This document shows positions 8,116 through 15,976 of a DNA stretch of 20,390 bases, in pieces. A program made the translations under genes and the position numbers. This DNA comes from AC-52 sp044870295 (GTDB lineage Bacteria; Actinomycetota; UBA4738). Numbering within the stretch: position 1 is the first letter of the stretch; each line of letters begins with the position of its first letter. Below the pieces are notes generated by a model, which saw only the letters and a list, made by a program, of their open reading frames with translations, did no database searches and was not told where the DNA came from. The DNA lies in assembly GCA_044870295.1 (NCBI GenBank), contig JBIOYQ010000206.1, positions 1 through 20,390 of the forward strand, given 5' to 3'.

Positions 8116-9828
8116 CTACACCGACCGTTGATATGACAGGACGGCGCGTTGTGTGGTCGAACCGGGGAAGTGAGGGCCGCCGAACACGAACCGGAGCCTG
8201 CCGTCCGTTTCCCGTAGCGTGTTGGGCCACGTGTACCCCCCGCCTCCCTCGTCTCCCACTTCCACCTGGTCGGTCGTGCTCCACCCAGAGCCCGGAGTGA
8301 ACTGGCGCGACACGATGAACGAGTCACTGTCGCGGACCATCACCAGCCAGGCGTTCGCCCCGTCGCTGGCAATGGACGGATTGAGGTACCCGGTGAGCTC
8401 GAGATCCACGGTGCCCGTGCTGCCAGTTCCCGAGAACCGGATGACCTTCACGTTGTGAACGGTCGAGCTCGTCCTGGCTGCCGCCAGCACCTCTCCGCTG
8501 GCCAGGCCAACCGAACTCGGGCGGGCCTTGTCCCACGCCCCCTGCCCCGCCTTGCCCAGGAGCCACGTGGACAGCGGCGACAATGGATTGTGGGCGTACA
8601 GCCGGAGCTTCCCCGACCCCGTGCGGGCGATCAGCCGGAGTCCGCTCGCAGTGGGAGTGAGCGACCCAGTGAGGTTCTGGTCGGTGCTCGAGAACAGCAC
8701 CGCCTCGTCGTGGAAGGTCGGCGTGTCCGTGTCCAGGTCGGTGAACCACACGGCTGGGTACTCATACGATGAGCTCCCCGTCCGACGCAGATAGGAGATC
8801 GCCCCTCGCTGGGTCCCGTCCGTGGCGGTCTCGAAGGCGACATCCGCACGCGCGTTTCCTTGACCTGCCTCCCTCACCGTGACGAGCGGTCCCACCGTTG
8901 GACCGCTCGGTGAATCCAGGTCGCTGACCCTCCGGAACCGGAGGGGGCGGGCCTTGTCGAAATTGAAGCCGCTCCACACCACCCAGGCGTGCTCGACGCC
9001 GGTCGAGTCCTTTGCTACCTGGATCGACGCAGGCCAATCCCCGGTGCTGGCCGGGGACGGCTCCAAGAGGCCGTCGGTGACGCCTCCCGTCGTCGCGGTC
9101 TGCCAGCCTCCACCAGGATCACGCCACGCCAGCTGGACACCGGTCTTGTGCCGACCGTGGACTGCGAGCAACCTGCCGGCCGCGCTGATGGCGAGGTGAT
9201 GATTGCTCGGGTAGTACGTGGGGTCGCTCGAGCCCAGATATGGATTCGCTACTTGGCTGAGGCCGTCCAAGACCAGGCCGGGGACCGGCTGCACCTCCAC
9301 GATGAGTTGCGGGGGTTTCAGAGACTCCCGACTGGACCACTTCGCCCCGTCGGTGTCGGTCGAGGTCATCGACAACGAAGTCAAGCCATCCGTGAGCGGC
9401 AACGCTCCCAGGTCTGCCTCGTACCAGACGTTGATGGACACCGCGCCGAACGCCCCGAGCTGCGACCCATCCACGAGCGGGCGGGTGTTCCAGGTCACGG
9501 ACTCGGTCCAGGACGTCGAGGTCATGGAGAACACTTGTCCACCGGTCGGCGATGAGTTCAGCTGGTAGAGGCGAAGGCGAACGTCCACCACCGTCCGGCC
9601 GCTGAGATCGCTCAGATCGAAGAGCAGGAACGACTGCCGGATCGGGCTCGCGTCCACCCACCAGTACGACAGCGTGCCATAGCTCGTGTCGGGGGCATCG
9701 TCGGCCACGTAGGCATCGGCGACGGGCACGAAGACGAACCGATCGACTGCATCGCTCGGGGAGCCTTGAGCCGGAGCCGCGGCGATCGCGCTCAGCAGGA
9801 GCAGCAGAGCCAGCAGGATGCGTTTCAT
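8116..9828 (-). CDS. Secreted DNRLRE (CBM96-like) domain protein with beta-propeller-like C-terminal part
   Basis: The 570-residue product begins with a Sec signal peptide (MKRILLALLLLLSAIAAAPA, probable cleavage near residue 20-22). Residues 30-182 match the DNRLRE/CBM96 carbohydrate-binding type: ADAYVADDAPDTSYG, RQSFLLFDLSDLSG, VRLRLYQL, SWTESVTWNTRP and a closing SRES...PQLIVEV. Residues 190-570 are a series of strand-like blocks with recurring Trp and Ser/Asp/Gly (LAWRDPGGGW, HAWVVWSGF, YPAVWFTD, NAWLVMVRD), resembling a sialidase/BNR-type propeller; no catalytic set is recognisable. It is probably an extracellular glycan-binding or processing protein. No membrane anchor or sorting signal is seen at the C-terminus. 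The ATG at 9828 overlaps the ATP-grasp stop by 4 bases, and the flippase starts 3 bases downstream, so it sits inside the biosynthetic operon. Confidence 0.8.
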   Translation of the reverse strand: MKRILLALLLLLSAIAAAPAQGSPSDAVDRFVFVPVADAYVADDAPDTSYGTLSYWWVDASPIRQSFLLFDLSDLSGRTVVDVRLRLYQLNSSPTGGQVFSMTSTSWTESVTWNTRPLVDGSQLGAFGAVSINVWYEADLGALPLTDGLTSLSMTSTDTDGAKWSSRESLKPPQLIVEVQPVPGLVLDGLSQVANPYLGSSDPTYYPSNHHLAISAAGRLLAVHGRHKTGVQLAWRDPGGGWQTATTGGVTDGLLEPSPASTGDWPASIQVAKDSTGVEHAWVVWSGFNFDKARPLRFRRVSDLDSPSGPTVGPLVTVREAGQGNARADVAFETATDGTQRGAISYLRRTGSSSYEYPAVWFTDLDTDTPTFHDEAVLFSSTDQNLTGSLTPTASGLRLIARTGSGKLRLYAHNPLSPLSTWLLGKAGQGAWDKARPSSVGLASGEVLAAARTSSTVHNVKVIRFSGTGSTGTVDLELTGYLNPSIASDGANAWLVMVRDSDSFIVSRQFTPGSGWSTTDQVEVGDEGGGGYTWPNTLRETDGRLRFVFGGPHFPGSTTQRAVLSYQRSV

Positions 9829-10889
9829 CGATGCCGCCCGTCGGGACCCAGCCCCACCCTCACAACGTGCTTGAGCCGGCTCACCATGGGGCCGGGGTCA
9901 CGCAGTGACTCGGTGCTGTGGGCCGTGCCCAGGCGCGGCCGGAGCGCGCCGATGGCAGCGGGGACGCTCATCCGCCCGTGTCGCACCGCCTTGGCGAGGT
10001 GGCGCACGTCGCCCTCCAGCCACCGGAAGTGCACACCGGGACGGGCCCGCACGTGTCGCACCCGGTCACCGCGGACGAGATCACAGTAGACCCGCACCAG
10101 GTTGACGCCGGCCGCCATGGCCAGCGGATGGGAGGTGTGCACTCGAAGGTTGAGGTCCAGCAGGTACGGGCCGGCGAACTGGGCGTGGAAGTATCCCTCG
10201 TATCCTTCCATGAGCCGCACAAGCCGCTCCTCTCGATCGGGATTGGAGGCGACCGTCATCGCCGCCGAGGCCACCCCGCAGTGGTACTTCCAGATCCTGA
10301 ACCATCGTTCGTGAACGGCGGCGACCAGCTCCCCGCCCCAGATCACGCCGGACACGGCGTTGAGATCGCCCAGGAACGGCTGCACCATGACCGCACCGTC
10401 CTGCATCACGGCACCCGCGAGCCCGTTGGGGGAATCGACACGAACGGCGTTGGAGCGATGCACGGAGGGCTTGACGATCACGGGGTAATCGAGCTCGCGG
10501 CCGGCTCGCACCAGCTCTTCCGCCGAGGCGAACACGCGGGAAGGGGGCGATGCCAGGCCGACGGCCTCGGCCGTCCGAGCCAGCTCGATCTTGTCCACCA
10601 GATGCGGGGTGCGGACCCCGAGCGCGAGGAGGGCCGCCTCGCTGGCCGGTAGGACCGTGAGGTAGCCGCCTCGAGTGAACTCCGCCTTCATGGCCGGGAG
10701 GTACTCGGCGGTATCGCACGGGGGGACATCCACGCGCCGGAGGCAGTAGCGCGACGCAGTGGCGATGGACGAACCGCAGGACACGGCGACGGCAGGCCGG
10801 TACCCGCCCGCCGCGAGCGCCCGGACTGCCACCACCGGATCTCGCAACTGAGGCCCATCGGCCGTCACCAGCACCCACTCCTTGGTCAC
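9825..10889 (-). CDS. ATP-grasp superfamily ligase
   Basis: This 354-residue protein has an N-terminal pre-ATP-grasp domain (residues 1-95, starting TKEWVLVTADGPQLRDP) and then an ATP-grasp fold. The hinge region is DKIELARTAEAVGLASPPSRVF (99-120), the ATP-binding Lys is Lys140 in YPVIVKPS, and the metal-binding strand is PYLLDLNLRVHTSHPLAMAAGVN (241-263). ATP-grasp enzymes make an acyl-phosphate and join a carboxylate to an amine or thiol. Here the substrate is unknown; an amide between an amino acid and a sugar carboxylate is possible because glucuronate enzymes lie in the same operon (inference). The frame is open far upstream, but a GTG at 10889 is preceded by GGGAGGG with 6 bases spacing and overlaps the upstream stop by 4 bases, so that start is well supported. 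The metal-site Asn (NLR) follows Asp where many relatives have Glu. Confidence 0.85.
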   Translation of the reverse strand: MTKEWVLVTADGPQLRDPVVAVRALAAGGYRPAVAVSCGSSIATASRYCLRRVDVPPCDTAEYLPAMKAEFTRGGYLTVLPASEAALLALGVRTPHLVDKIELARTAEAVGLASPPSRVFASAEELVRAGRELDYPVIVKPSVHRSNAVRVDSPNGLAGAVMQDGAVMVQPFLGDLNAVSGVIWGGELVAAVHERWFRIWKYHCGVASAAMTVASNPDREERLVRLMEGYEGYFHAQFAGPYLLDLNLRVHTSHPLAMAAGVNLVRVYCDLVRGDRVRHVRARPGVHFRWLEGDVRHLAKAVRHGRMSVPAAIGALRPRLGTAHSTESLRDPGPMVSRLKHVVRVGLGPDGRHR

Positions 10890-12565
10890 GGGGATCCCTC
10901 CCCGGGCCTGAGGGCACGGAGCAACGCGAGCCTGGTCTTGATCCCCCGCCGTCCGTCGTCGGTGTCGGGATCGAGCCGCTCGAGGCTTGACCGAAGGTAC
11001 GTGATGAGGCACTCCGTGGCCCTCGAGGCTGGGACCCCGGCGCCTGCAGCGTGGGCCCTGAGCGTCTCCCCCACCCACCCTTTCCCACGCAGCCCGGACA
11101 AGATCTGGCGACCGGTTGGCCGGCCGATGAGGGCCGAGGACTGCACCAGGTGATGACAGACGTCGTGGAACGGTGCGCCGTCCACTCTCGCTTCCTCCCA
11201 ATCCACCACGACCCACCCGTCATGCGTTTTCAACAGGTTCCAGGGAGCCACGTCTCCATGAACGGCACCGGCCTCGGACCGCAGCTTCGTGCTCCTGCCC
11301 CGAAAGAACCCGCCGAGGGCGAACGCGACCTCTGGGGAGAGCTTCCAGGGACGGCGGCGAGGCCGCCACGGTACGGGCTCGAACACGAGGGTGCCAGGCT
11401 GCCGCTCCAGCAGCTTCGGCGCCGAGAGCGGGTGAGGAAGCAGCGGACCGAACTCAGCCAGTCGTTCGGCTTCCTGATCCAAGAGCGGGCGTCCTCGCTC
11501 GTCCGTGGCCACCTTCGCCACACCGGTGACCGCGCCCTTGTCTCCCAACACCAGCGCTACATACCGCCCGGGATGGGTGGCCCGGGCTACGGCCAGCGTT
11601 CCCTGAGCGGTGACGTGCCGGGCCAGGGCCACCTGGACCTGGTCCGGCGGTGCCGCTCCGGCGGGCAGGAGACGGAACAATCCGGCACGCGCCGCCAGCC
11701 TGGCGGCCCGCCATCCCCACCGCCCCTTGCCGGTCACCGGCTGGTACACGGCCAACCCCGCCACCGCCGCCTGGCGAGGCGACCGGGGGATGATCCACCG
11801 GGGGTCGTCGCGGGTGGGGAGGTTCACCCACCGTCGCGGCTCCTCGTGGAGAGAACAGATGTGCCGTGCCGCCAGCCGGACCACCTCGTGGACGGGCAGC
11901 GACGCGTCCAGGTACGCGCGTCGTTGGCCCGCTGGGAGCAGGGTGCGCCATACACCCATCTGCCGCGTGAGCTCACGCCAGGGCAGCTCGTTCTTCCGCC
12001 TGACGATCACGCCGGCGGGAGCCTCCAGCACCAGCACCAGATCCGGCCGCGGGAGCAACCTGCCCAGGAAGGCTCCGAGCCGTGGGCAGGGGCGGAGGCG
12101 ATACCGGGTGGGGTCGGCCACGATGTCCCACCAATGGCGCTGGAGCAGCACCCATCCCCCCCGCCGGACGAAGGGGCGAACCCGAACCGCCCATCCGAGA
12201 CGGAAGTCCACGAACAGGTAGAGGAGCTTGGCCATGGAGAGCATCGTTGAGTAGACGGGGCTCCCGTGGGGTCTCGACGAGGAACCCTCGGAGTGGCGGC
12301 GGTGCGGCAACACCCCGAGCCCGCGGGCGTGGTGCACCCTTCGAAGGGGGGCGGTGGCGAACAGCCCTTCGGCCAGCTGCTGGGAGAGCGTGGTCTTCCC
12401 CACCCCATCCGGCCCGGCGATCATGACCACACCGCCCCGCTTGAGCCCGGCGCCCACCATTGTCCAGTCGACGCTCTCGGCGGGCGCGCCGGCGGCTCGC
12501 TCGGAGCTGGGAGGGGCGACCACTCGGCCACCGCCGAGTCCTGGGTTCGGCGCCGGATCGGTCAT
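10886..12565 (-). CDS. Fusion of thymidylate-kinase-like P-loop domain and APH-like phosphotransferase
   Basis: This is a 559-residue two-domain protein. Residues 42-235 are a P-loop kinase of the thymidylate-kinase type: Walker A GPDGVGKTTL (51-60), LYLFVDFRLGW, RVRPFVRRGGWVLLQRHWWD (128-147), LVLVLEAP and a basic lid VIVRRKNEL. Residues 330-530 resemble aminoglycoside phosphotransferase/choline-kinase folds: Lys351 in VAKVATDE, catalytic loop HGDVAPWN (436-443) and metal-binding Asp455 in VVDWEEA. Residues 250-300 form a linker with WIIPRSPRQAAVAGLAVYQPV. Where the next gene has Glu-Arg in the DR-type motif, this one has Gln142-Arg143, so the first domain may have altered activity. The ATG at 12565 has GGAGG 10 bases upstream and overlaps the previous stop by 4 bases. 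Real substrates are unknown; calling it a thymidylate kinase or a resistance gene would be wrong. Confidence 0.83.
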   Translation of the reverse strand: MTDPAPNPGLGGGRVVAPPSSERAAGAPAESVDWTMVGAGLKRGGVVMIAGPDGVGKTTLSQQLAEGLFATAPLRRVHHARGLGVLPHRRHSEGSSSRPHGSPVYSTMLSMAKLLYLFVDFRLGWAVRVRPFVRRGGWVLLQRHWWDIVADPTRYRLRPCPRLGAFLGRLLPRPDLVLVLEAPAGVIVRRKNELPWRELTRQMGVWRTLLPAGQRRAYLDASLPVHEVVRLAARHICSLHEEPRRWVNLPTRDDPRWIIPRSPRQAAVAGLAVYQPVTGKGRWGWRAARLAARAGLFRLLPAGAAPPDQVQVALARHVTAQGTLAVARATHPGRYVALVLGDKGAVTGVAKVATDERGRPLLDQEAERLAEFGPLLPHPLSAPKLLERQPGTLVFEPVPWRPRRRPWKLSPEVAFALGGFFRGRSTKLRSEAGAVHGDVAPWNLLKTHDGWVVVDWEEARVDGAPFHDVCHHLVQSSALIGRPTGRQILSGLRGKGWVGETLRAHAAGAGVPASRATECLITYLRSSLERLDPDTDDGRRGIKTRLALLRALRPGEGSP

Positions 12566-14088
12566 GACTCAGCGACCTCCACCCTGTGGGGTTCGAGCAC
12601 GTCACGAGGCCAGGCGGCCGGCCCACGCCGGTCCAGCGCGCCTCGCTTCAGCTGCGTCTTGAGCCCCGGACATACCCTCCGGCCAGCCAGCCGAAATGCG
12701 GCCCGCCGGGCCAGCCACCCGGGATGAAACAGGGCCCCGCCGAAGGCCCACAGCTCCACGAGGAGCCCTGCTCGTCGGCTGAGCCTGGTCCCTCGGGTGA
12801 CGTGTTCGGTCAGCCGGCGCGCCGATCCGCGAACCCCTCGGAGCAGCGAGGTGGCCTGACCGACCCCGTCGGGATCAGATGTCAGCAACGTGGCGACGCG
12901 CTCGCGGTCCAGTCGAGCCGTGCGAAGCGCTCCCGTCCGCCGAAGCCCGCTCACCGTCAGCTTGAGCAGCCCCTCGGCACCGGGCCGGAGCCGCCGGAAG
13001 CCCCGCGGGTCTAGCACGGACATAGGGAGCAGGTCATGAGGGCCGAAGATCACCCTGCCTCGATGCGTCCCCCACGCCTTCACATCCAGCTCGAACAGCG
13101 CGCCGGTCTGCGGATCTGCCGCCATGAGGAGCATCGAACCCGGGACGTGCCGGCAGACGACAACCGGCGAGAGCCCCTCTCGGGAGCTCCACGACACGAA
13201 CTCATCCGTCATGGCATTCCAATCCGTTTCAGGACACAACGCGTCGACGTCCCCGGTGCCATCGAGCGCAACGTCCGCGTTCTTCCAAGCGATCCACAGG
13301 GGGAAGCGGTCGCTCAATTGCCTGAGCAGGCGGATCCAGCGAGCCTCGAACCCGGGTCGATCCTGCGCGCCGACCCCGGCCTTGTCGTGGACGCGAGGGA
13401 AGCGTCCGGGGGGGTCCAAGGCGAGGATCTCGAGGGCGGCTGCCCGCACAACCTCCGACGCGGGCAGGGACGCATCCAGGAAGGCTCGTCGCTGTTTCCT
13501 CGAGAGCGTCCGGTGCCAGGCCTGTCCCTGCCGATCGAGCTCCTCGGCGGAGAGCTGCGCCTTCCGCCTCCGGATGACCTCGGGCTCGGCCTCGAGCACC
13601 AGCACCAGGTCCGAACGAGGGAAGAGCCGCCCAAGGAGCTCGGTCAGGCGCGGAGCGGGTCGGAGTCGGTATCGCAGAGGATCCACCGCCGCGTCCCACC
13701 AGCCCCGTTCCACCACCACCCAGCCGCCCCGTCGGACGAATGGGCGCACCCGCGCGAGCCATCCGAGCGAAAGGTCTGCGAACAGGTACAGCCACTTCGC
13801 CAGCGAGAGCAGCGAGGGATACGGCGGGTGGCGGTGCGGCGCCGTGGTCGGCCCGCGAACGGCTCGGTGGGGAAGGAGCCCCGGCCGGGCGGCGCCGGTC
13901 CGGTTGGCCAGGACGAGGACGGGGCGGTCGGCCAGCACACCATTCACGAGCGAGGCGCCCAGCGTGGTCTTCCCGGAACCGTCCGGGCCGACGATGGTCA
14001 GCACGCGTCCGCGCTTTGCCCGGCGGGCCACGCTCAAAATGGTGGGTACGGCGGGTTCGGCCCGCGCGTCCAGGCGATCGGCGGTCAC
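12562..14088 (-). CDS. Fusion of thymidylate-kinase-like P-loop domain and nucleotidyltransferase-like domain
   Basis: This is a 508-residue two-domain protein. Residues 25-222 are a P-loop kinase closely related to the first half of the next gene: Walker A GPDGSGKTTL (34-43), LYLFADLSLGWLARVRPFVRRGGWVVVERGWWD (ending at 132), LVLVLEAEPEVIRRRKAQL. Residues 250-508 contain IAWKNADVALDGTGDVDAL, with Asp280 and Asp282 in the position of the DhD pair of polymerase-beta-type nucleotidyltransferases, and a third acidic residue Asp335 in LFELDVKAW. A conserved tail FRLAGRRVCP...PRDV...HRV closes the domain, and the same pattern ends the neighbouring single-domain gene. I chose the GTG at 14088 because it overlaps the upstream stop by 4 bases, like its neighbours; the ribosome site is weak. 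Function is not known. A kinase that makes a phosphate group and a transferase that uses a nucleotide would be a natural pair (inference). Confidence 0.8.
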   Translation of the reverse strand: MTADRLDARAEPAVPTILSVARRAKRGRVLTIVGPDGSGKTTLGASLVNGVLADRPVLVLANRTGAARPGLLPHRAVRGPTTAPHRHPPYPSLLSLAKWLYLFADLSLGWLARVRPFVRRGGWVVVERGWWDAAVDPLRYRLRPAPRLTELLGRLFPRSDLVLVLEAEPEVIRRRKAQLSAEELDRQGQAWHRTLSRKQRRAFLDASLPASEVVRAAALEILALDPPGRFPRVHDKAGVGAQDRPGFEARWIRLLRQLSDRFPLWIAWKNADVALDGTGDVDALCPETDWNAMTDEFVSWSSREGLSPVVVCRHVPGSMLLMAADPQTGALFELDVKAWGTHRGRVIFGPHDLLPMSVLDPRGFRRLRPGAEGLLKLTVSGLRRTGALRTARLDRERVATLLTSDPDGVGQATSLLRGVRGSARRLTEHVTRGTRLSRRAGLLVELWAFGGALFHPGWLARRAAFRLAGRRVCPGLKTQLKRGALDRRGPAAWPRDVLEPHRVEVAES

Positions 14089-14900
14089 GACGCCGCACCA
14101 TTGGCCGTATGGACACGATGGGTTCTGGCCACTCCTTCGATCCACCGATCCACGTCCCGGGGGATCCGTCGGTCGTCGAAGAACACGGCCCGGAGGACCG
14201 GACATGTGCGCTTGCTGGCCACGCGGAACCGGACGCGCCGGGCCAGGATGCTTGGATCGGTCAGCGCCCGCGCCACGGCCGCAGCCTCGACCGTCACGAG
14301 GGCACGGCGGTCCCAACCATCCGCGGACAGGGCCTGGACGGCCCGCTCCACGGCGCCGGCCGGCAAGCCAAAGCGACGGGCCGCCTCGACAGCGCCGGGC
14401 CCATCCTCGGACACGAGCTCCGCGATCCGGCGCTTCCGGATCCCTTCTGGATCCGGGCGCGAGCCCCAGTGCATCCCATTCGTGAGCAGCAAGATGAGCC
14501 CCTGGGCTCCTTGCCGGAGGCGCCGGAAGCCTCGGTCGTCGAGAACGCTGAGGGCGGGGAGATCCTCAGCGCGGAACAGCGTCCCGCCCCGAAAGTACTT
14601 GCGCCCCAGAACATCCAGCTCAATCAAGGTGGAGGTGGACCGGTCCACGGCCAGGAGGAACAGCGTCTTCGGCGGGTGCCGGCACTCGATCACTGGACCC
14701 AGTCCGTTCGCACCCGCCCACCGGCGGAACTCCTGGACGACAGCGTCCCAGTCCTCCAGCGGAGCGGCCGAGTCTACGTCGCCGAAGCCGGCGAAGGCTG
14801 CGTCGGCGTTCTTCCAGATGGTCCACCTGGGGCACAGTTCGGTCAGCCGTTGAACCAGCGGCAACCAGAGGGCAGCGTGGTCGCGGATACCCGGCCTCAC
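14085..14900 (-). CDS. Stand-alone nucleotidyltransferase-like protein
   Basis: This 271-residue protein is homologous over its length to the C-terminal half of the next gene. Shared blocks are TIWKNADAAFAGFGDVDSA (28-45; acidic pair Asp41, Asp43), a CRHPP segment, LIELDVLGR with Asp96, LSVLDDRGFRRLRQGAQGLI (118-136), and a C-terminal FRVASKRTCP...PRDV...HRV. The pattern fits a minimal nucleotidyltransferase-fold domain, but the usual Gly-Ser/Gly-Gly motif before the acidic pair is replaced by Lys-Asn (30-31), so chemistry is unproven. The frame stays open upstream into the glycosyltransferase gene. The GTG at 14900 has GGAGG with 7 bases spacing and overlaps the upstream stop by 4 bases, which fixes the start. 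It lacks the P-loop kinase half of its neighbour and may work with it. Confidence 0.8.
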   Translation of the reverse strand: MRPGIRDHAALWLPLVQRLTELCPRWTIWKNADAAFAGFGDVDSAAPLEDWDAVVQEFRRWAGANGLGPVIECRHPPKTLFLLAVDRSTSTLIELDVLGRKYFRGGTLFRAEDLPALSVLDDRGFRRLRQGAQGLILLLTNGMHWGSRPDPEGIRKRRIAELVSEDGPGAVEAARRFGLPAGAVERAVQALSADGWDRRALVTVEAAAVARALTDPSILARRVRFRVASKRTCPVLRAVFFDDRRIPRDVDRWIEGVARTHRVHTANGAAS

Positions 14901-15976
14901 ACCAGGGCCTCCACTTGGGAGAGCCAGGACCGAGCGACCTGGTCCCAGGACAGCTCCGCCGCCACCAGACGTGCCCCCGTCCTGCCGGCCTCCGAGGCGT
15001 CGGGAGCCACCAGCCGACGGAGGCCCCGGGCGAGGGCCGCCGGCGTGGGGTCGGCCAGCAGGGCCGCCGACCGTGAGGCCAGGTACTTCCCCAACGGATA
15101 AGGCGTCACCAGCGTGGGGAGACCCATCGACACCGCCTCGAGCACCGAATTCGGACATGCGTCCCATCGGGACGGGTAGACGAACCCGCGAGCCCGCGAC
15201 AGCAAGGTTCGCTTCGCCGCGCCATAGGCAGGATCGCCTACGGTCACCCATGGATCCAGGCCGAGCCGGGACACCATTCGCCGGACCGCCTGCTTCCGGC
15301 CCCTCCAGTCCGGACCCTGGATCCGCAGGGTGGGCCGCTCGTTTGCTGACAGCAGCAGCACCCCTTCGAGCAGGAGGTCCAGGCCCTTGTGCTCTGGGTC
15401 GAACCTGCCCAGCCAGAGGACGTACCCACCCGTGCCGCCGTCCCATCGTTCGCCGTTGGGCGTATGGGCGCCGTTCGAGGCCACCACCACGTCCCCGCGG
15501 TAGCCCATGGCCGAGAGATGGGCTCGCTCGGACTCGAAGAACACGTGAATGGCCCGGGCTCTGGATACCAGGCGGTGCTCCATCACCGTCCACCACAGCC
15601 GCTTGGCTGGGCGCTTGCGACCGACGATATGTGGGTCATAGGCTCCCCGCGGCTCGAGCAGATAGGGAACGCCGAGGCGCCGGGCCACCGCTGCCGCCCG
15701 GACGTTGTACAGGGTCCAGCCGGAGTGGAGAACCAATAGGTCGGCCCCCCGAAGCACGACATCGAGCCCCACGGGGAACCGCATGTTGTTGGCCCCCAGA
15801 TGCTCGATGGGAGCCCAATTGACCCCGTCGCCCGAGGATGGCGGCTCGGGACCACGGTCGTAGGCGATCGTCACCGAGGCACCCGCTCGGACCATGGCGG
15901 CCGACCAAGATCGGACGGCTCCGGTCATCCCCCCGTCCCCTGCCACCGCCCTCGGGTAGTACCGGACGATCCGCAT
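14897..15976 (-). CDS. GT4-family glycosyltransferase
   Basis: This is a 359-residue GT-B glycosyltransferase. The opening MRIVRYYPRAVAGDGGMTGAV is a typical Rossmann start with a donor/acceptor loop. The middle has LLEPRGAYDPHIVGRKRPAKR. The C-terminal half has LWLGRFDPEHKGLDLLLEG, LRIQGPDWRG and RWDACPNSVLEAVSMGLPTLVT. This last segment is the E-x7-E type motif with Asp in the first acidic position, a variation found in active members. The enzyme probably adds a sugar to the lipid-linked unit at the cytoplasmic face; donor and acceptor are not predictable. The ATG at 15976 has AGGAGG 4 bases upstream and overlaps the stop of the decarboxylase gene by one base (TGATG). The frame extends further upstream, but only into that gene. 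Confidence 0.92.
   Translation of the reverse strand: MRIVRYYPRAVAGDGGMTGAVRSWSAAMVRAGASVTIAYDRGPEPPSSGDGVNWAPIEHLGANNMRFPVGLDVVLRGADLLVLHSGWTLYNVRAAAVARRLGVPYLLEPRGAYDPHIVGRKRPAKRLWWTVMEHRLVSRARAIHVFFESERAHLSAMGYRGDVVVASNGAHTPNGERWDGGTGGYVLWLGRFDPEHKGLDLLLEGVLLLSANERPTLRIQGPDWRGRKQAVRRMVSRLGLDPWVTVGDPAYGAAKRTLLSRARGFVYPSRWDACPNSVLEAVSMGLPTLVTPYPLGKYLASRSAALLADPTPAALARGLRRLVAPDASEAGRTGARLVAAELSWDQVARSWLSQVEALV

Noticed and set aside
10886..12565. Aminoglycoside resistance gene or true thymidylate kinase
   Set aside because: The APH-like and kinase motifs are present but fused and embedded in a polysaccharide operon; the DR motif and length do not fit a housekeeping thymidylate kinase.
13036..14853. 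Long + strand open frame (605 codons) opposite the modular kinase genes
   Set aside because: It gives Arg/Pro/Ser-rich sequence without domains, while the opposite strand carries clear motifs and correctly spaced starts.
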